Below are positions 1-14,229 of a stretch of 64,000 nucleotides of DNA, piece after piece. Numbering within the stretch: position 1 is the stretch's first letter; each line of letters opens with the position of its first letter. Source of the DNA: Piromyces finnis (taxonomy: Eukaryota; Neocallimastigomycota; Neocallimastigomycetes; Neocallimastigales; Neocallimastigaceae). The stretch is taken from NCBI GenBank assembly GCA_002104945.1, contig MCFH01000010.1, forward strand, positions 310,001-374,000, given 5' to 3'. The notes below the pieces were generated by a model. The model searched no databases, was not told the origin of the DNA, and saw nothing but the letters and a program-made list of their open reading frames with translations. The position numbers were made by a program, and so were the translations under genes.

Positions 1-93
1 TGCCTTTTTTCTAATTATTAAAAAGTTATTTAATGTTAATTTAAATAATTTCTAAATGATATATATATATATATTTATATTATCAGTTTTTAA

Positions 94-1458
94 TTACTTT
101 ATTAAATCAGGTTGATCAATCATAGTGATTTCAAATACAACACTTTGATATATTGCTATATAATAATTATTTTATTATATTAAATTATTATTTGAAATAA
201 TCAATATATATTATTTCAAATATAAACATATACTTACATTCATCTAATTGTTGATTTCTATCATTTTCAATATAATCCTGTCCTAACTGAATAATGTCCC
301 CCGGTGTTATTTGAACTGGTTCACTTTTACAACCTGGTTTACTGATTCGTTTACCGTTAATAAATGTTCCACCATTGCTTCCAACATCTATAATGAAAAA
401 CTGGTTTAAAATATGTTATTAAAACCTTTATTATTATATGTATATTAAAAAATAGAAAAACTATATACCTTATTGTTTTCAATAAATATTTCAGCATGAT
501 GTCTGGAGACTACTAAACTATTAAAAACAATAAAATGAGAACGATTTTCATTGTTATTTCTTCCTAAACAATATCTATCTTTTAAATCAATTACTAATGA
601 TTCGAAATTTTTACTTCTTGATAATAATTTAACTTTAGAATTAATAATTGATTGATTTAGAATATTAGGGTCAGTTAATATTATTGTTTTATTTTTATCA
701 TATTCATTATTATTTTCATTATTATATATTTTGAAGTAACATTCATCATCATCATCATTTAAAACATAATTTTCACTTAATTTTGATGGACTATTTTTTT
801 CAGATAAAATTTTTTGATGAAGTGATTCAATATAATCAATTTTTTTACCAGATGTTGAATTTTGATTATCACAAATTTCCTTATTTTCATCTATATTTTG
901 TAATGTTTTGTCAATACTGTTATCACTACTACTGTTAGATCCGGATCCTATAGTAAATTCGATACTATCTTTATTACTTAAAACATTTGATTCATTTAAT
1001 TTATTATTGATAAAAGTATTATCAAGTTCTTGAGCAGTTTGACTTCTTTTTAAATTATTTGCATCTTTTAAACTTATTAATTTATTTTTTAATATTTCAA
1101 GTTCTAAAAGTGAATCATTTATTTCATTATTATCCATATTTAAAAGTGTTTCATTGGAAATACTTGATAGTTCAGAAGAAATTTTATTATCTGGTGATAT
1201 AAAAAATTTATTTTCAAAATGGTTTGGACTTGGTGAAACTTCTTCTGAATTAAAGCGAGAATGCAATATTTTATTATTCATAATATGTTTTACTAAACTA
1301 TCTTCATTTTGTTGTTTTTTAAATAATTCTTGTGGTAAATTTGGACGTAGAGGTGAAAATGATTGTGAACTTGATCTTATCATTCCAACTCCACTAACAT
1401 CAGCCAAATATGTCGGTTGATTAGGAATGGACTCTGGTTTTGTATGAATATTTTCCAT
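94..1458 (-). CDS. FHA-domain protein with long disordered N-terminus
   Basis: Three exons join in frame (1458-469, 400-238, 155-94) into a 404-residue protein that ends in TAA. The first 280 or so residues are Ser/Asn-rich and probably disordered. A forkhead-associated (FHA) domain fills the C-terminal third: the LGR strand, SRHHAEI, then DVGSNGGTFING after intron 1, then PGDIIQLG. These are the residues FHA domains use to bind phosphothreonine peptides. The SEP..I.PGDIIQLG.DY stretch followed by a last beta strand recalls the FHA of the fungal FAR/STRIPAK proteins (Far10/Vps64, SLMAP), but the C-terminal membrane anchor of that group is absent, so the resemblance stays tentative. The domain call is seen directly; the partner and pathway are unknown. 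The ATG chosen is the first in the open frame. Confidence 0.85.
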
Positions 1459-2255
1459 TTTAAATTCCCTTTATTATAATTAAAGATATATATATTTATG
1501 TTTTTCTTCTTCTATGTTATACAAGTTAATATTAATTTTAAAAGATAAAACATATATATATATAAATTATATATATATTATTTGTTTATTATTTATTAAA
1601 GATGCCTCTAAGAAAATATATAACTACTATCAAGTTATATTTAATCTTTGCTACTAATAAATAATATATTTAATTTTTTTTTTTTTTACTTTATTTCTTT
1701 TTTTGGTTTACATATACTTTTCTCTTTTTAATTTAAATTAAAATCTTGTTATAAATAAAGTTTCTTTATGTATCATTTTTTTTATTAAAAAATACTAAAT
1801 TATAAAATTCGATTAGATTAAACAAAATCTAATTCAATAAATCCTATAATTTAGAATTTTATTATAAATTTAATCTAAAAATAATTGTTTTATTTAAACC
1901 ATTAAATTATTGTATAAATAATTAATAATAAATTATAGTAAAATTATATTTAAAGACAATAAATGATTATTTTTGAAAAATAATATAATATATAATATTA
2001 TAATTTTTTCTTAACTTTTTTTTTTTATTTTTTATTTAAGGTTATAATTTTTCGATGAAAGTTTATTAAATAATAAATACAAATTTGAATTTGAATTTAG
2101 ATATATGAACAATATGAATATAATTTTATATTTTTTAAATTTAAAATAATATTTTTTTACTGTTACAAAAATATGCAATAAATGCCATTTATTTCATGTA
2201 AGATAATATTTATTGTTATTTAGTTTTATTATATAATATAGTAAGATATTTTTAT
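1459..2255. other. intergenic, 797 bp
   Basis: This stretch lies between the FHA gene start and the IQUB-like stop, both on the minus strand. It is nearly pure A/T with TATATA runs next to the FHA start. I see no open frame, RNA gene or repeat worth naming. Confidence 0.6.
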
Positions 2256-5200
2256 TTAATTTGATACACTTGCTTTTTTTTCATCTGCTTTTTCAACAGT
2301 AATATGTTTATTTTTATATTTCAAAAATTTTTCTAATGAAGGTAATTGTGAAAAATGTTCCCTTGCTGCTCTATGCTTTTGTTGGATTTTTCTTATAAAG
2401 TTTTCTTTATATATATCACATAATCCTAAAATTTCATTTCCATTATCATCCAATCTTCTTGGTTTTTTCGGATCTAATTGATATGCTAACATATCGTGAT
2501 TAATGGCTTCTGATTGTGTTAATAAGATACAGTTCCATGGACTAATAGGTTCGTCTTGATTCCATCTTGTTAAAATAAGATTATCAATATTTGAGCTACC
2601 ACTAATAGCACTACTTTTTTGCCAAATAATATCGATAAGATATCTAATTTCATTTTCTTGTAAAATATTAATGATTGAATATTCAAATGATTCACCTTTA
2701 CTTTTTTGCTTAAATTCTTCTTTTGTTCTAATAAGTTGGAGAATTTCTTCATAGTATGAATCATTTTCACGTCTATTTGCAATATTAGAGTTGTTTGTAC
2801 ATTTTCTACATTTTCCGATTTCCTTCATATTAGTAGTTAAATAGAATTCAGTTGAAGGTAAGTATTGTGTACATCCTTCACAATAGTAAACAGGAATCTT
2901 TTGTTTAAGTATATGGTTTGAATCAAGTAACTAAGGTATAAAAAATTAAAATAATAATTTATATTTTAGTATCAATAATTTTATTTTATTAATTAATTTG
3001 TTGAATAATAAAACTTAATATAATAAAATACTTTAATATGTAATGCAGCTTCAGGATTAAATTCTGGTGTTTTAATAAATTGAAGAAATAAATTTGATAT
3101 TCTTTTTCTTAAACCTAATTTATAATCAATTTGTTAATACTAATTAAATTTTTATATTTTTGTTTCCTATAAAATAATATCTACCTTCTAAACTTTTTGG
3201 TTCTCTTCCTCTACTTATTAGATCCCCTTCACGATCAATAAGCTTTATTATTTCTCTTGATAATGCACAATCAAATTCCTTAATATTTATATTATATGTA
3301 TAAATTGGTAAGTATTGGAAAAAAATATATATTCATATATAATATATAACTGTTTTTAAAAGCTCCAATATTTTCTTACTTTTACAGTGTATTTAACTTG
3401 AAGTAAAACTTTTAATCGTTCATCAATTGATATATTATTTAGATTTAAGGCTTGATATATTTCTTTTAATTCCCTAGCCCTTATTATACTTGGGGTATCT
3501 ACTTCTACAATACCTTTTTTTGTTTGCCATTTTTTAGGTGATGACATCTTATTATTTTTTCAATAAGCAAAAAATGTTAATTTTATGTTTAATTAAGATC
3601 AAGTTATTTTAAAGAATATAGTAATATATTTTCCAATATACCTCATTTAATAAATTATTAATATTTCTCTCATGATTTTCTATATTTGCATCTTGCTTTA
3701 GTTTATCAATTTTTTGAATTAATATAGCTTCTTGATCTAAAAGGTTTGCTAATGCAGCTAATCTAATTGGTTCAGGATAATTTGCATTATTAATTTTGTC
3801 TCTTTCTTTTATTCTCCATGCTTAATATATATTGTTAATGTAATAAAAAAACATTAATATATAAAACATATATTTTTAGTACATTTTATAAATATTTTAA
3901 TAAAAATTACATGAAGAAATTTTACTTAATATTAATTTATCAAATTATTTTACGTTATATATCTAAATACTTAAAATATTATTTATGTTAATGATATTTA
4001 CCTTCAAGACCATTATATAATATCTCGAAATCATTTGTGGTTCTTGGATGTAATCTACTTTGAATTTCTTTCTTTCTTTTTCTTTCTAAAAGTTCTTGTC
4101 TCTTTCTTTCTTTCTCATTTTTCATTTTAATAAATTCATCTCTTTCTTTTCTTAATTCGTTAGCAATTCTAATTGCTTTACATTTCCTGAAAAAACATTG
4201 AATTTTAATAACCTATTGTTATTTTTGGTGTAATATTTTAATATTTTGTGTTTTTATATAATATATAATAAATTATATTTCTTATACATTTTCGGTTATA
4301 AAATTTAAACGTTCTTCCGCTGTTATATACTTTTTTGGATAAATTATTTTATCATGATTACTTGATATATAACATCCAGGTTTTGACTAATATAATGTTG
4401 TAAAATATTTAATATATTATTTGTTGCTAATTTTTATTTTTTATAATTAAATTATACCATTTGCGTAGAATGATCTCTAACTGATTGAGAATATCTATTT
4501 TTCCAAAAATATGTTTGAGTATCTCTATGAAATCTTGGTCCATATCCCTGTTATATATATTTTTAGACAATAAACATAAAAAAATTAATTTTATGTGAAA
4601 TAATCAAAGTATTAAAATAATTACAATACCATTGCTCTCTTTTCTTGTGGTGTCGTTGTTTGTGTACTTGCATGAAAATATTCAACATTAGTAATTTTAT
4701 TACGATAACCTCCAAGATATGGCTTACGATACCATTTTGATAAATCAACATTTAATCCATATGAAAATGGATATTCATTATTACCTTCCTCACTATTTTC
4801 TATTTCTTCATCTTCATCAATTTTTTCAGCTTCATGCTCAGCAGAATTTTCTTCACTATCGTCATCATTGATATAATTTGAACTTCCAAAGTCATAGTCA
4901 TCCTCAATTTGTATATTTTTAGGATTTTTGGTTTCGTCATTTTCGTAAAATTCTTCATTTTCGTTTAATTCATTTTTTACACTGGGTATAGTTGTTACAT
5001 AAATTTCGGAATCTATATTAATTAATTTAGAATTTAAATTGAATACCATATATATAGCATAGTATTCAATTTAGTATAAATATCTAACACCACTATAACA
5101 CTATAACATTTATATATATAAAAATAAATATATACTTTTTATATTATTTTTATTTGTAGTATCAAAAGTAATAGATTGGTTTTTTTCATCATCATCCAAA

Positions 5201-5421
5201 TTGACTTTATTAATATCTTCAGTAATTGGTGGATATGTTTCTTCGGTATTATTGCTTTCTAAGTTTAATTCATTAGTTATATCAATTTTTTCATTAAATT
5301 CCTTTGAGTTAATCTCTTCAATTTTTTTTTTATTTTCTTCTTTATTAATTATCTCACTTTTGTTTTCAACATTATTATATTCATTATCCTTATTAATTAT
5401 ATTAATTGTTGAATCTTCCAT
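2256..5421 (-). CDS. IQUB-like axonemal protein
   Basis: About ten exons encode roughly 740 residues. The core matches the animal/protist IQUB family (IQ and ubiquitin-like domain protein of the radial spoke/axoneme): [30 protein letters not shown], then [14 protein letters not shown] in the next exon, a charged helical region ([19 protein letters not shown]), and a C-terminal CxxC-type pair (YYCEGC ... CRKC) followed by [13 protein letters not shown]. The first 190 or so residues are acidic low complexity. I do not see a ubiquitin-like fold there, nor a canonical IQxxxRGxxxR motif, although both name the family. Intron 1 (GTATAT..ATATAG) joins in phase to exon 2. An axonemal role implies a flagellated stage. 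It is divergent from TIM17. The family call is from recalled conserved segments. Confidence 0.72.
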
Positions 5422-5485
5422 CTATATAAATATATTATTTATATTTAGTTTTTCTATTATACTGTTATTGTTGTTATTTTTTGTA

Positions 5486-5529
<44 letters not shown>

Positions 5530-5951
5530 TAAGTAATATATTGTTAATTATTTTTCTGTTTTTTGTTCCAAAGTATTTACTTTGATTTTATTTTTTGTTT
5601 ATATAATATCAAAACATATAAACTTTAAATAGTAATAAAATATACCATAATAATTTAGAATTATTAAAGTTTAAAAATCATTCATCTATGATACTAGTAC
5701 ATATAGTTATTAATGAAAATCATATGATATATATATGTATTTTTTTTTACCATCATCATTACCCGATTGGAAATTTAATTTAATAATCCCATTTTACATA
5801 ACTTCAATACATTATTTTATTTAACACATATATTAAATAAATGCTACTTAATACATATTTATTTTTTTTTTTTTATGTAATAAAATTTTTTTATTAATTT
5901 TTAATTTTTAACATTTATAGATTTTAAAAAAAAAGAAATTATAAATTTATA
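5422..5951. other. divergent intergenic region IQUB-like / TIM17
   Basis: The 530 bp must hold both promoters. It contains a (TTA)n microsatellite at about 5487-5527, close to the IQUB-like start, and an ATTGG (CCAAT on the minus strand) at 5766-5770, 186 bp before the TIM17 ATG. The rest is A/T-rich with no open frame. Confidence 0.5.
5487..5527. repeat. (TTA)n microsatellite
   Basis: About 13 to 14 uninterrupted TTA/TAT units lie some 70 bp upstream of the IQUB-like start codon, probably within its 5' untranslated region or promoter. Confidence 0.9.
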
Positions 5952-6413
5952 ATGAAAGATCCAACTAAAGAACCTTGCCCATATAGAATAATTAACGATT
6001 GTGGTAGTTCATTTGCAATGGGTGCCATTGGTGGAGGAATATTTAATGCTTTTAAAGGTTTTCGTAATTCTCCAAGAGGTCAAAAATTCTCTGGAATGAC
6101 TACTGCAATTAAAACTAAAGCCCCGATTAGTGCTGGCAATTTCGCAGTTTGGGGTGGTCTTTTTGCAGGTGTTGATTGTACATTATCTAATATCAGAGGA
6201 AAAGAAGATTCATGGAATTCAATTTGGAGTGGCGCTATTACTGGTGGCCTTCTTGCTATGAGAAGTGGTCCAACTACAGCTTGTGCTAGTGCAGTAATGG
6301 GTGGTGTTCTTTTAGCTGTAATTGAAGGTGTTGGTCATGCTATTAATAATGCTAATTCTTCAATGTATAAACCACAACCAGCAACAATTCCTGAAGAAAA
6401 TAAAACAAATTAA
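5952..6413 (+). CDS. TIM17: Tim17, inner-membrane protein translocase subunit
   Basis: This single intronless exon encodes 153 residues, close to the usual fungal Tim17 length. The sequence is plainly Tim17 rather than Tim22 or Tim23: PCPYRIINDCGSSFAMGAIGGG near residues 8-30, FKGFRNSPRG, TAIKTKAP, FAVWGGLFAGVDC, RGKEDSWNSIWSGAITGG, and a last membrane segment ending GGVLLAVIEG. Four hydrophobic segments with GxxxG-type glycines are visible. The two cysteines typical of Tim17 (Cys17, near the first membrane segment, and Cys in GVDC) are present. Tim17 acts in the TIM23 complex that imports presequence proteins. In an anaerobic fungus this would be the hydrogenosome membrane, which is inference from the likely host. 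It is one of the few genes here without an intron, and its local G+C is higher than its surroundings. Confidence 0.96.
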   Translation: MKDPTKEPCPYRIINDCGSSFAMGAIGGGIFNAFKGFRNSPRGQKFSGMTTAIKTKAPISAGNFAVWGGLFAGVDCTLSNIRGKEDSWNSIWSGAITGGLLAMRSGPTTACASAVMGGVLLAVIEGVGHAINNANSSMYKPQPATIPEENKTN

Positions 6414-7271
6414 GATAAATTATAATAATAATTCAAATATTTATTCGAATAAATACGAAAAGAAATTCAAGATTCATATATTATTTATAAAAATAAAAAT
6501 AAAGTAAAAACAACAATATATAAATTATAAACTTAATCTTAAAATAATTAATTCAATGATGCTCATCAAATTGGAAATAATTTAATTAGAATTATTATAA
6601 TATAATACGAGACATATAAATATATGCATAAAAGGGAATACAAAATCTGCTTATAAATTTCATTTTAAATAGAATGAATTATATTTAATTTTAAAATTTT
6701 AATCTCTAGATTTTTTTTACTTTTACAAACTTAAATATTTTTTAATATAATTCATCATTTATTATTAAATAATAATAATTTAATAATCCAATTCAAATCA
6801 GCTTAATACATAAAACTAATAAATAATGTTAACAAATTAAATACTCATATATTTATAGATTGTGTTTATGAATTGTAATTTAAAAAAAAAAAGAACAAAA
6901 TTATAATAATAAAAAATTGTTAAAAATTGTAATATTTATTTATTTATTATTTTTATTTATTTATTTATTTATTTTATCATTATTCATAAAATATTAAATA
7001 TATTTATTTATTATTTTATTTAAATTATTTTTTAGTGATTTTAAATTTTTATTTTATTTTTCGTTTTAAAAACTATTCTATAATTTTTATTTTCTTTTTA
7101 TTTTCTCAATATATATTATTTATAAAGTATTTCGTTTTTTTTTTATTATTATATATATCAATTTTCTTTTTTCTTTTTCATAGACTTTTTTTTTTTTTTT
7201 AGTTATTTATAGTTTTTTTTTTATATATTTTTAATATTTTTATAAGATTTTAAAAATACGATTTTGCTACA
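6414..7271. other. convergent 3' intergenic region
   Basis: The 858 bp lie between the TIM17 and DPM1 stop codons. The sequence is almost only A and T, with ATTT-type repeats near 6930-7010 and several T-runs around 7130-7210. No gene seen. Confidence 0.6.
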
Positions 7272-8843
<1,572 letters not shown>

Positions 8844-9160
8844 TTTTTATATTTTTTTAATTATATATTTTTTAAACTATTTATATAAAAAAGGTATTTA
8901 TTAAATAAAAATGTATTTATATTTTATTATACTTGTAATTGAATATGTATTAATAAAAAAAATTTAAATAAACATTTATATATTTTTTTAATAAAATTTT
9001 TTTTCAATTTCTTTGTCTCTTATTCTTTCCTCCTCTTTTTTATCACTTCCCTTCCTTTACTTTATTTTTATTTTTTTTTTCAAAATGATTATATTGTATA
9101 GCCTTTGAATATTTTTATTATAGATTAATCCTTCATTTCTTAAGCTTCTCTCTCTCTCTC

Positions 9161-9192
<32 letters not shown>

Positions 9193-9976
9193 TTATATCT
9201 ACATTGTTCTGATACTTTATTTAATGATAAAAAAAACAATAGTTTTAAAACATTTTATTACAAAATGTATATTAATTTCTTTAAATAAACAATTTATTTG
9301 AATAATTCTCAAATTGTTTATTCTATATATAATAAACATTATTTTAATTTTTGAATATTAAATCTTTTTATTTATTGTTCTATATTTATATTTCAATACA
9401 GTTTTTCCTTAATAATAAGTTATATATATCCTTAAAATAATATATCTTAATATATATTAATAATACAAATTCTGCGAATAATTACATTTATATTTTTGTT
9501 AAAAAAATAAAGCTTATTTTAATTATACTTAAAATAATTAAAAGAAAAAAAAAAAAGATATGAAAAATTCACTAAAACAAATGATTTGTTAGGTATGTAT
9601 TGTAAAATTTACATTATTTTATTTATTTATAAATAATGTACATAATTATGTATTGCTTTTAACAAATATTAATTATTAAAAATTTATTTAATATTTTATT
9701 TAAATTCAGTAAATTTAATGTATATATAAATAATATTTAATTAAATTTATAATAGTAATGATTTAAATAAATAATGAATAGAAATAAATTTATTTTATAA
9801 TAAAAATTATTTCAAAAACACATTTCTTTTTAAGTTTTCGATCTTTTAAAGTTTTTGTTAAATATGATTGGATAAAATTAAATGTTTTTCAATTTTTCTA
9901 AATTTTAATATTTTATTTTTTTTTTTTTTTTTTATAATTATTTTATAAGTTATATTAATTTTCATATTGATAAAAC
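8844..9976. other. divergent intergenic region DPM1 / NOP9
   Basis: The 1,133 bp hold both promoters. A pyrimidine block on the plus strand, (TC)n followed by a T-run, occupies about 9147-9190. T-runs lie at 9069-9080 and 9918-9933, the latter just upstream of the NOP9 ATG. No open frame or RNA gene recognised. Confidence 0.55.
9147..9190. repeat. (TC)n-T(n) pyrimidine tract
   Basis: Nine to ten TC units run straight into about 25 T. It is the only clear dinucleotide repeat in the window that is not AT, and it sits between two divergent genes, where it could act as a nucleosome-excluding element. Confidence 0.85.
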
Positions 9977-12900
9977 ATGCCACACGAAAGAAGGAGAAAA
10001 ACAAGAAGAGCGAAGAAGCAAAAGCAAGTCGAAGAGGAAAATATTGAGCAACCACAAAATACAGAAGAAGAAAATTATGATTATTCTCAAGATAACCAAT
10101 ATGATGAAAATTATGAAAATTACGAAAATTATGAAAGTAATGTAGATAATAAAAAAAAATTATTTGATGTTAATAATTGGGACAATGATGTTCAAGCTCA
10201 CTATGGCCGTCCTTCAACAGATATTCTTCAATATTTTTCAAATATAGAAAAAATGCTTTCAGAACAAGAATTTGAAAATGAAGAAGGTATATTAAAAAAA
10301 ATAATAATTATATATATAATAGATTAATATTGATTTTAAAATTCATCATTTATATATTATTGATTTTAATTTAATACTTTTAAAATTTATTAATATAATA
10401 AAATAGAACATGAAATGTTTTTAAATAATATTTATAAAGAAATTGATGGAAATGAATTACAATTAGCAACAGATAAGGAATGTTCAAGAATTATGGAAAA
10501 AATTTTAAGAGTTTCAAATGATGGTCAAATAAGAGTATTTTTAAATCAATTAAATGAAAAGTAAGAATAAATTAAAATTATAAAAATAAACATTATAAAA
10601 TAATAATTTATAATTATTAATTTTAATTTATAATAAAATTCTTTTAAAAAGATATATTGAATTATTTACTCATCGTTATGGTTCTCATGTATGTCAGACT
10701 ATTCTTGTATTAGGTTCAGATATAATTGAAAGAGAAGTAAGAAAATATATAAATTATTATTTAATGCAAAAAAAAAACTTTTAAAGTGTTAATAATAAAT
10801 TAATTTATTTAAAAAGATTAAAGGAGAATCAGTAGTAATGACTTCTGAAGAAAATCAAAACCCACCACCAACTATGCAAGAATTAGTTATAAAGATGTGT
10901 TCTGTAAGAATAAAATTTAATATATAAATTTAAAGAGAAAATATAAATATAAAATATTAATACATGTGCTATATTGTCATTCAATATAAAGATTTTAGAA
11001 GATTATTGGATTCATTTAATATCAAATCAATTTGGTTCTCATCTTTTAAGAGTAATTTTAATGATACTTTCTGGTCAATATATTACATTAGAAAGTAATG
11101 AAGTTAGAAGTAAAAAATCTAAACAATATAATGCTAAAAATAATGCTAATTTCAAAACTTTTGAAGTATGAATACTAATTTTAATATATATATTAAATAA
11201 TATAAGCATAATTCAATATATAATAATACTTAATAATATTTTATTTAAAAAAACAAAAAATATTATTTAATATTATTAGCAAACAAAAAAGAGACAAAGA
11301 TTAGTCCCTGATACATTTAAAGAAATATTAAACAATATTTTAGAAAGATTAACAAAAGATATGGGTGTAACTGAATTACGTGTCTTTTGTGTTAATTCTA
11401 TTGCTAATCCTGTTTTACAAGTAACTTGTCAATAACTAAAAATTAAAATATTATATATTTATAAAAAAATTTTAAATATTTATTATTATCAATTATCAAT
11501 TATTATTTATTAAATTATTCGTATTTATTAATTTAATTTGCATTTGTTTAAATATAAATTTATTTTTATTTTTTTATTCAATATATATAAAATTATAGTA
11601 CTTAGTTAAAATCCAACATGAAAATGAAAATGAATCTATTATAAATAATTTATTTAGTACTAAAGAAGATGGTACAATAGAAAAAGATACATTTGTTAAT
11701 GATTTATTAAAGCATCCAGTTGGTTCACATTTATTTGAAAAAGTTTTAAAATATTCTTCTGACAAAATGTTCCATCAAATATTTATAACATATTTCCATG
11801 GTAATATGATAGAGTTATGTAGAAATAATATTTCTAATTTTGTTGTTCAACATTTGTTAGAAAATGTTAGAAGCGCACAACAGCTTTTAATTATGATTAA
11901 AGAAATTATTCCTGAGTTTGAATTCTTTTTATGTAGGTGTTGAAAGTGTTAAAATTTATAATAAATTTTATACCAAATAAAATGTATTAAATTTGATATA
12001 TATTCAAAAATTAAATTCTTAAGTTAGAGGACGTTCTGGAGTTATTGTTAAATCTATTGAAGCATGTGGAAAATTCAAAGTACAACAGAGAGAAGTTGTT
12101 AATGCTATTAGTAAGGCATTCCATGCAAGTGATAATAGAAAGATAATGATAAAGTTACTTTTAACTTTAAAGAAATATGAAGTAATTATTTTTAATATTA
12201 TAAATATGACTATGAATATAATTAAATATATTTGATTAAATTTATATAATAAAAAATATTTTATATTAATAACATTTAATATTATTTATAGGATTATCAA
12301 AGGGATAACAAAGCTCCATTTTTAATTCAAGGTGCATTAATGATTGAAACTTTATTATCATATGAAGATGGAAATAATAAATTTTTAATTGAAAGGTATA
12401 GTAATTATAAATATAATTTTTGAATTTAATGAATAAAAAAAATTAAAAGGATGTTGGTTTTAATTAATTAAAATAATATTAAATATATAACAATAGTTTA
12501 ATATCCTTAAGTCATAACGAAATTAAGGAATGGGCTACTGATGCTATTGCATCTCGTGTTATTGAATCATTTTTACAAAGCTCTCAAGTTATATTAAAGG
12601 CCAAAAGAAAAATTTTACATATGTTTGATGGTAATTATGGTGAAATTGCATGTAATCGTTATGGCAGTCACTTAGTAGATAAATGCTGGGCAGTATCAGA
12701 TTTAAAGATGAAAGAAAGTATTGCTGAAGAATTACTTGAAAGTGAAAGAGAACTAAATTCAAATTTCCATGGTAAATTTGTATTAAGAAATTGTAAGATT
12801 GAAAGCTTTAAGAGAAATAGACAAGAATGGATTGAACATGAAAATGGATTAGAAAGAAAGAAACAAATGTTTGAAGAATTATTAAATGATGATACACCAG

Positions 12901-13667
12901 CTCAAAAGAAATCATCAAATAAAGAGGAATCTGAAAATATTAAAGGTTCTGGAATTCTTGATTCTGCTCTTTCATCACTTGGTTTTAATAAAGGTTTAGC
13001 ACCGGTTTCTAAAGATAAGAAGAAGAATAAGAAGAAGACGACTGAGAATGTAAATTTTATATTTTATTATAATAAATTATATATATGTAATATAAAATAT
13101 TTATTATAAAATTAAAAATATATTTATATATTTTATTATTTATTATGTTTTAAACAATAAAAATTAAAATAGATGGAATTAGATGATGATAATCAAGAAG
13201 ATAATGTTAGAGCTAAAGAAGATATTGTTAAAACCGATGAAATCGATAAATTATTTAAAAAGAAGAAACAAATTCAAAATAATGTTAGTATTAATAATAT
13301 TAATTATATAAATATTTGTATATTAATTTCATCAAAAGCATCATATTTTAATATATTTTATTGTATAATTAAAATTAATAAAAATTATTATATATTTATA
13401 TTTTGTTAATTTAAGGCTAATAATAAATCAGATTCGGAAAGTGAAAGTGAAGAAGATGTAGAAGAAGAAGAAGAAGTTGAAGAAAAGACAGAAGAAAAGA
13501 AAAAGAAACATAAAAAGAGTAAAAAAGACAAAAAGGAAGCTAAAGATTTAAATATGGTTCTTGAAGCTATTTCATCTACAAAAAAATCAAAGAAAAAGAA
13601 GCGTTCACATAAAAATGATGATGATGAAAAATCTAAGAAGAAACAAAAAAGAAAATTCATGAGTTAA
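9977..13667 (+). CDS. NOP9: Nop9, Pumilio-repeat nucleolar protein
   Basis: A dozen or so exons encode roughly 800 residues. The N-terminus is basic (HERRRKTRRAKKQKQ) and resembles a nucleolar targeting signal. Pumilio-type repeats then follow across the exons, each with the tell-tale helix: LATDKECSRIMEKIL, FTHRYGSHVCQTIL, SNQFGSHLLRVIL, LLKHPVGSHLFEKVL, NISNFVVQHLLENV, IASRVIESFLQ, and ACNRYGSHLVDKCW. The NFHGKFVLRNCKIESFKRNRQEW segment and Lys/Glu-rich tail are typical of Nop9, which binds 20S pre-rRNA at the future 3' end of 18S rRNA and delays Nob1 cleavage during 40S assembly. The C-terminal exon is an acidic then Lys-rich low-complexity tail ending KRKFMS. Several introns end in an A-rich rather than pyrimidine-rich acceptor. 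Confidence 0.93.
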
Positions 13668-14229
13668 ATTAATAACAAATAGTTTATTTAAAATTAAATT
13701 ATATTAAAAAATTTATTAAAACTAAAAATATAATGGGAATAATATTTATTATTTATTATTAGATATAATTACAACAACAAAAATAAAAAAGTAATTCTTT
13801 TTATTCTTTTTTTTTTTTTTTTTTTATTATTTTATTATAATTATTATTTTTTTTATTATAATTTTTAGAAATAAAGTCATATTATATATATATTTATTTT
13901 TTTATTATGTAATATCTAAGTTATTAAAATAGTAATTATTTTTTCTTAATAATAACAAATAAAAATCTTTATTTATAAATCATTTCATTTAATAATAAGA
14001 AAATAAGAATATTATCTTTAATAATGAAAGGTTTTTATTAAAAAATTTTCTTATATATTTATTATGCTTTTTATTTTTTATTTATTTATTTTTTTTTCCC
14101 TTCTTACAATTATTTTTTTTTTTTTTTTTTTTTTAATTTTAATTTTTTGATAATATTTTGTTTTATTTTATTTTGTTAATTGGTTTTATTGTTTTTTTCT
14201 ATTTATTTATTTTTTATCAATTTAAATAT
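13668..14229. other. convergent 3' intergenic region NOP9 / SEC5
   Basis: The 562 bp are A/T-rich with T-runs at 13808-13825 and 14114-14134. Nothing coding seen. Confidence 0.6.

Noticed and set aside
1154-1420. Plus-strand open frame of 88 codons
   Set aside because: It lies entirely antisense to the first exon of the FHA gene and has no family features.
13406-13660. Ser/Phe-rich minus-strand open frame
   Set aside because: Antisense of the Lys/Glu-rich C-terminal exon of NOP9.
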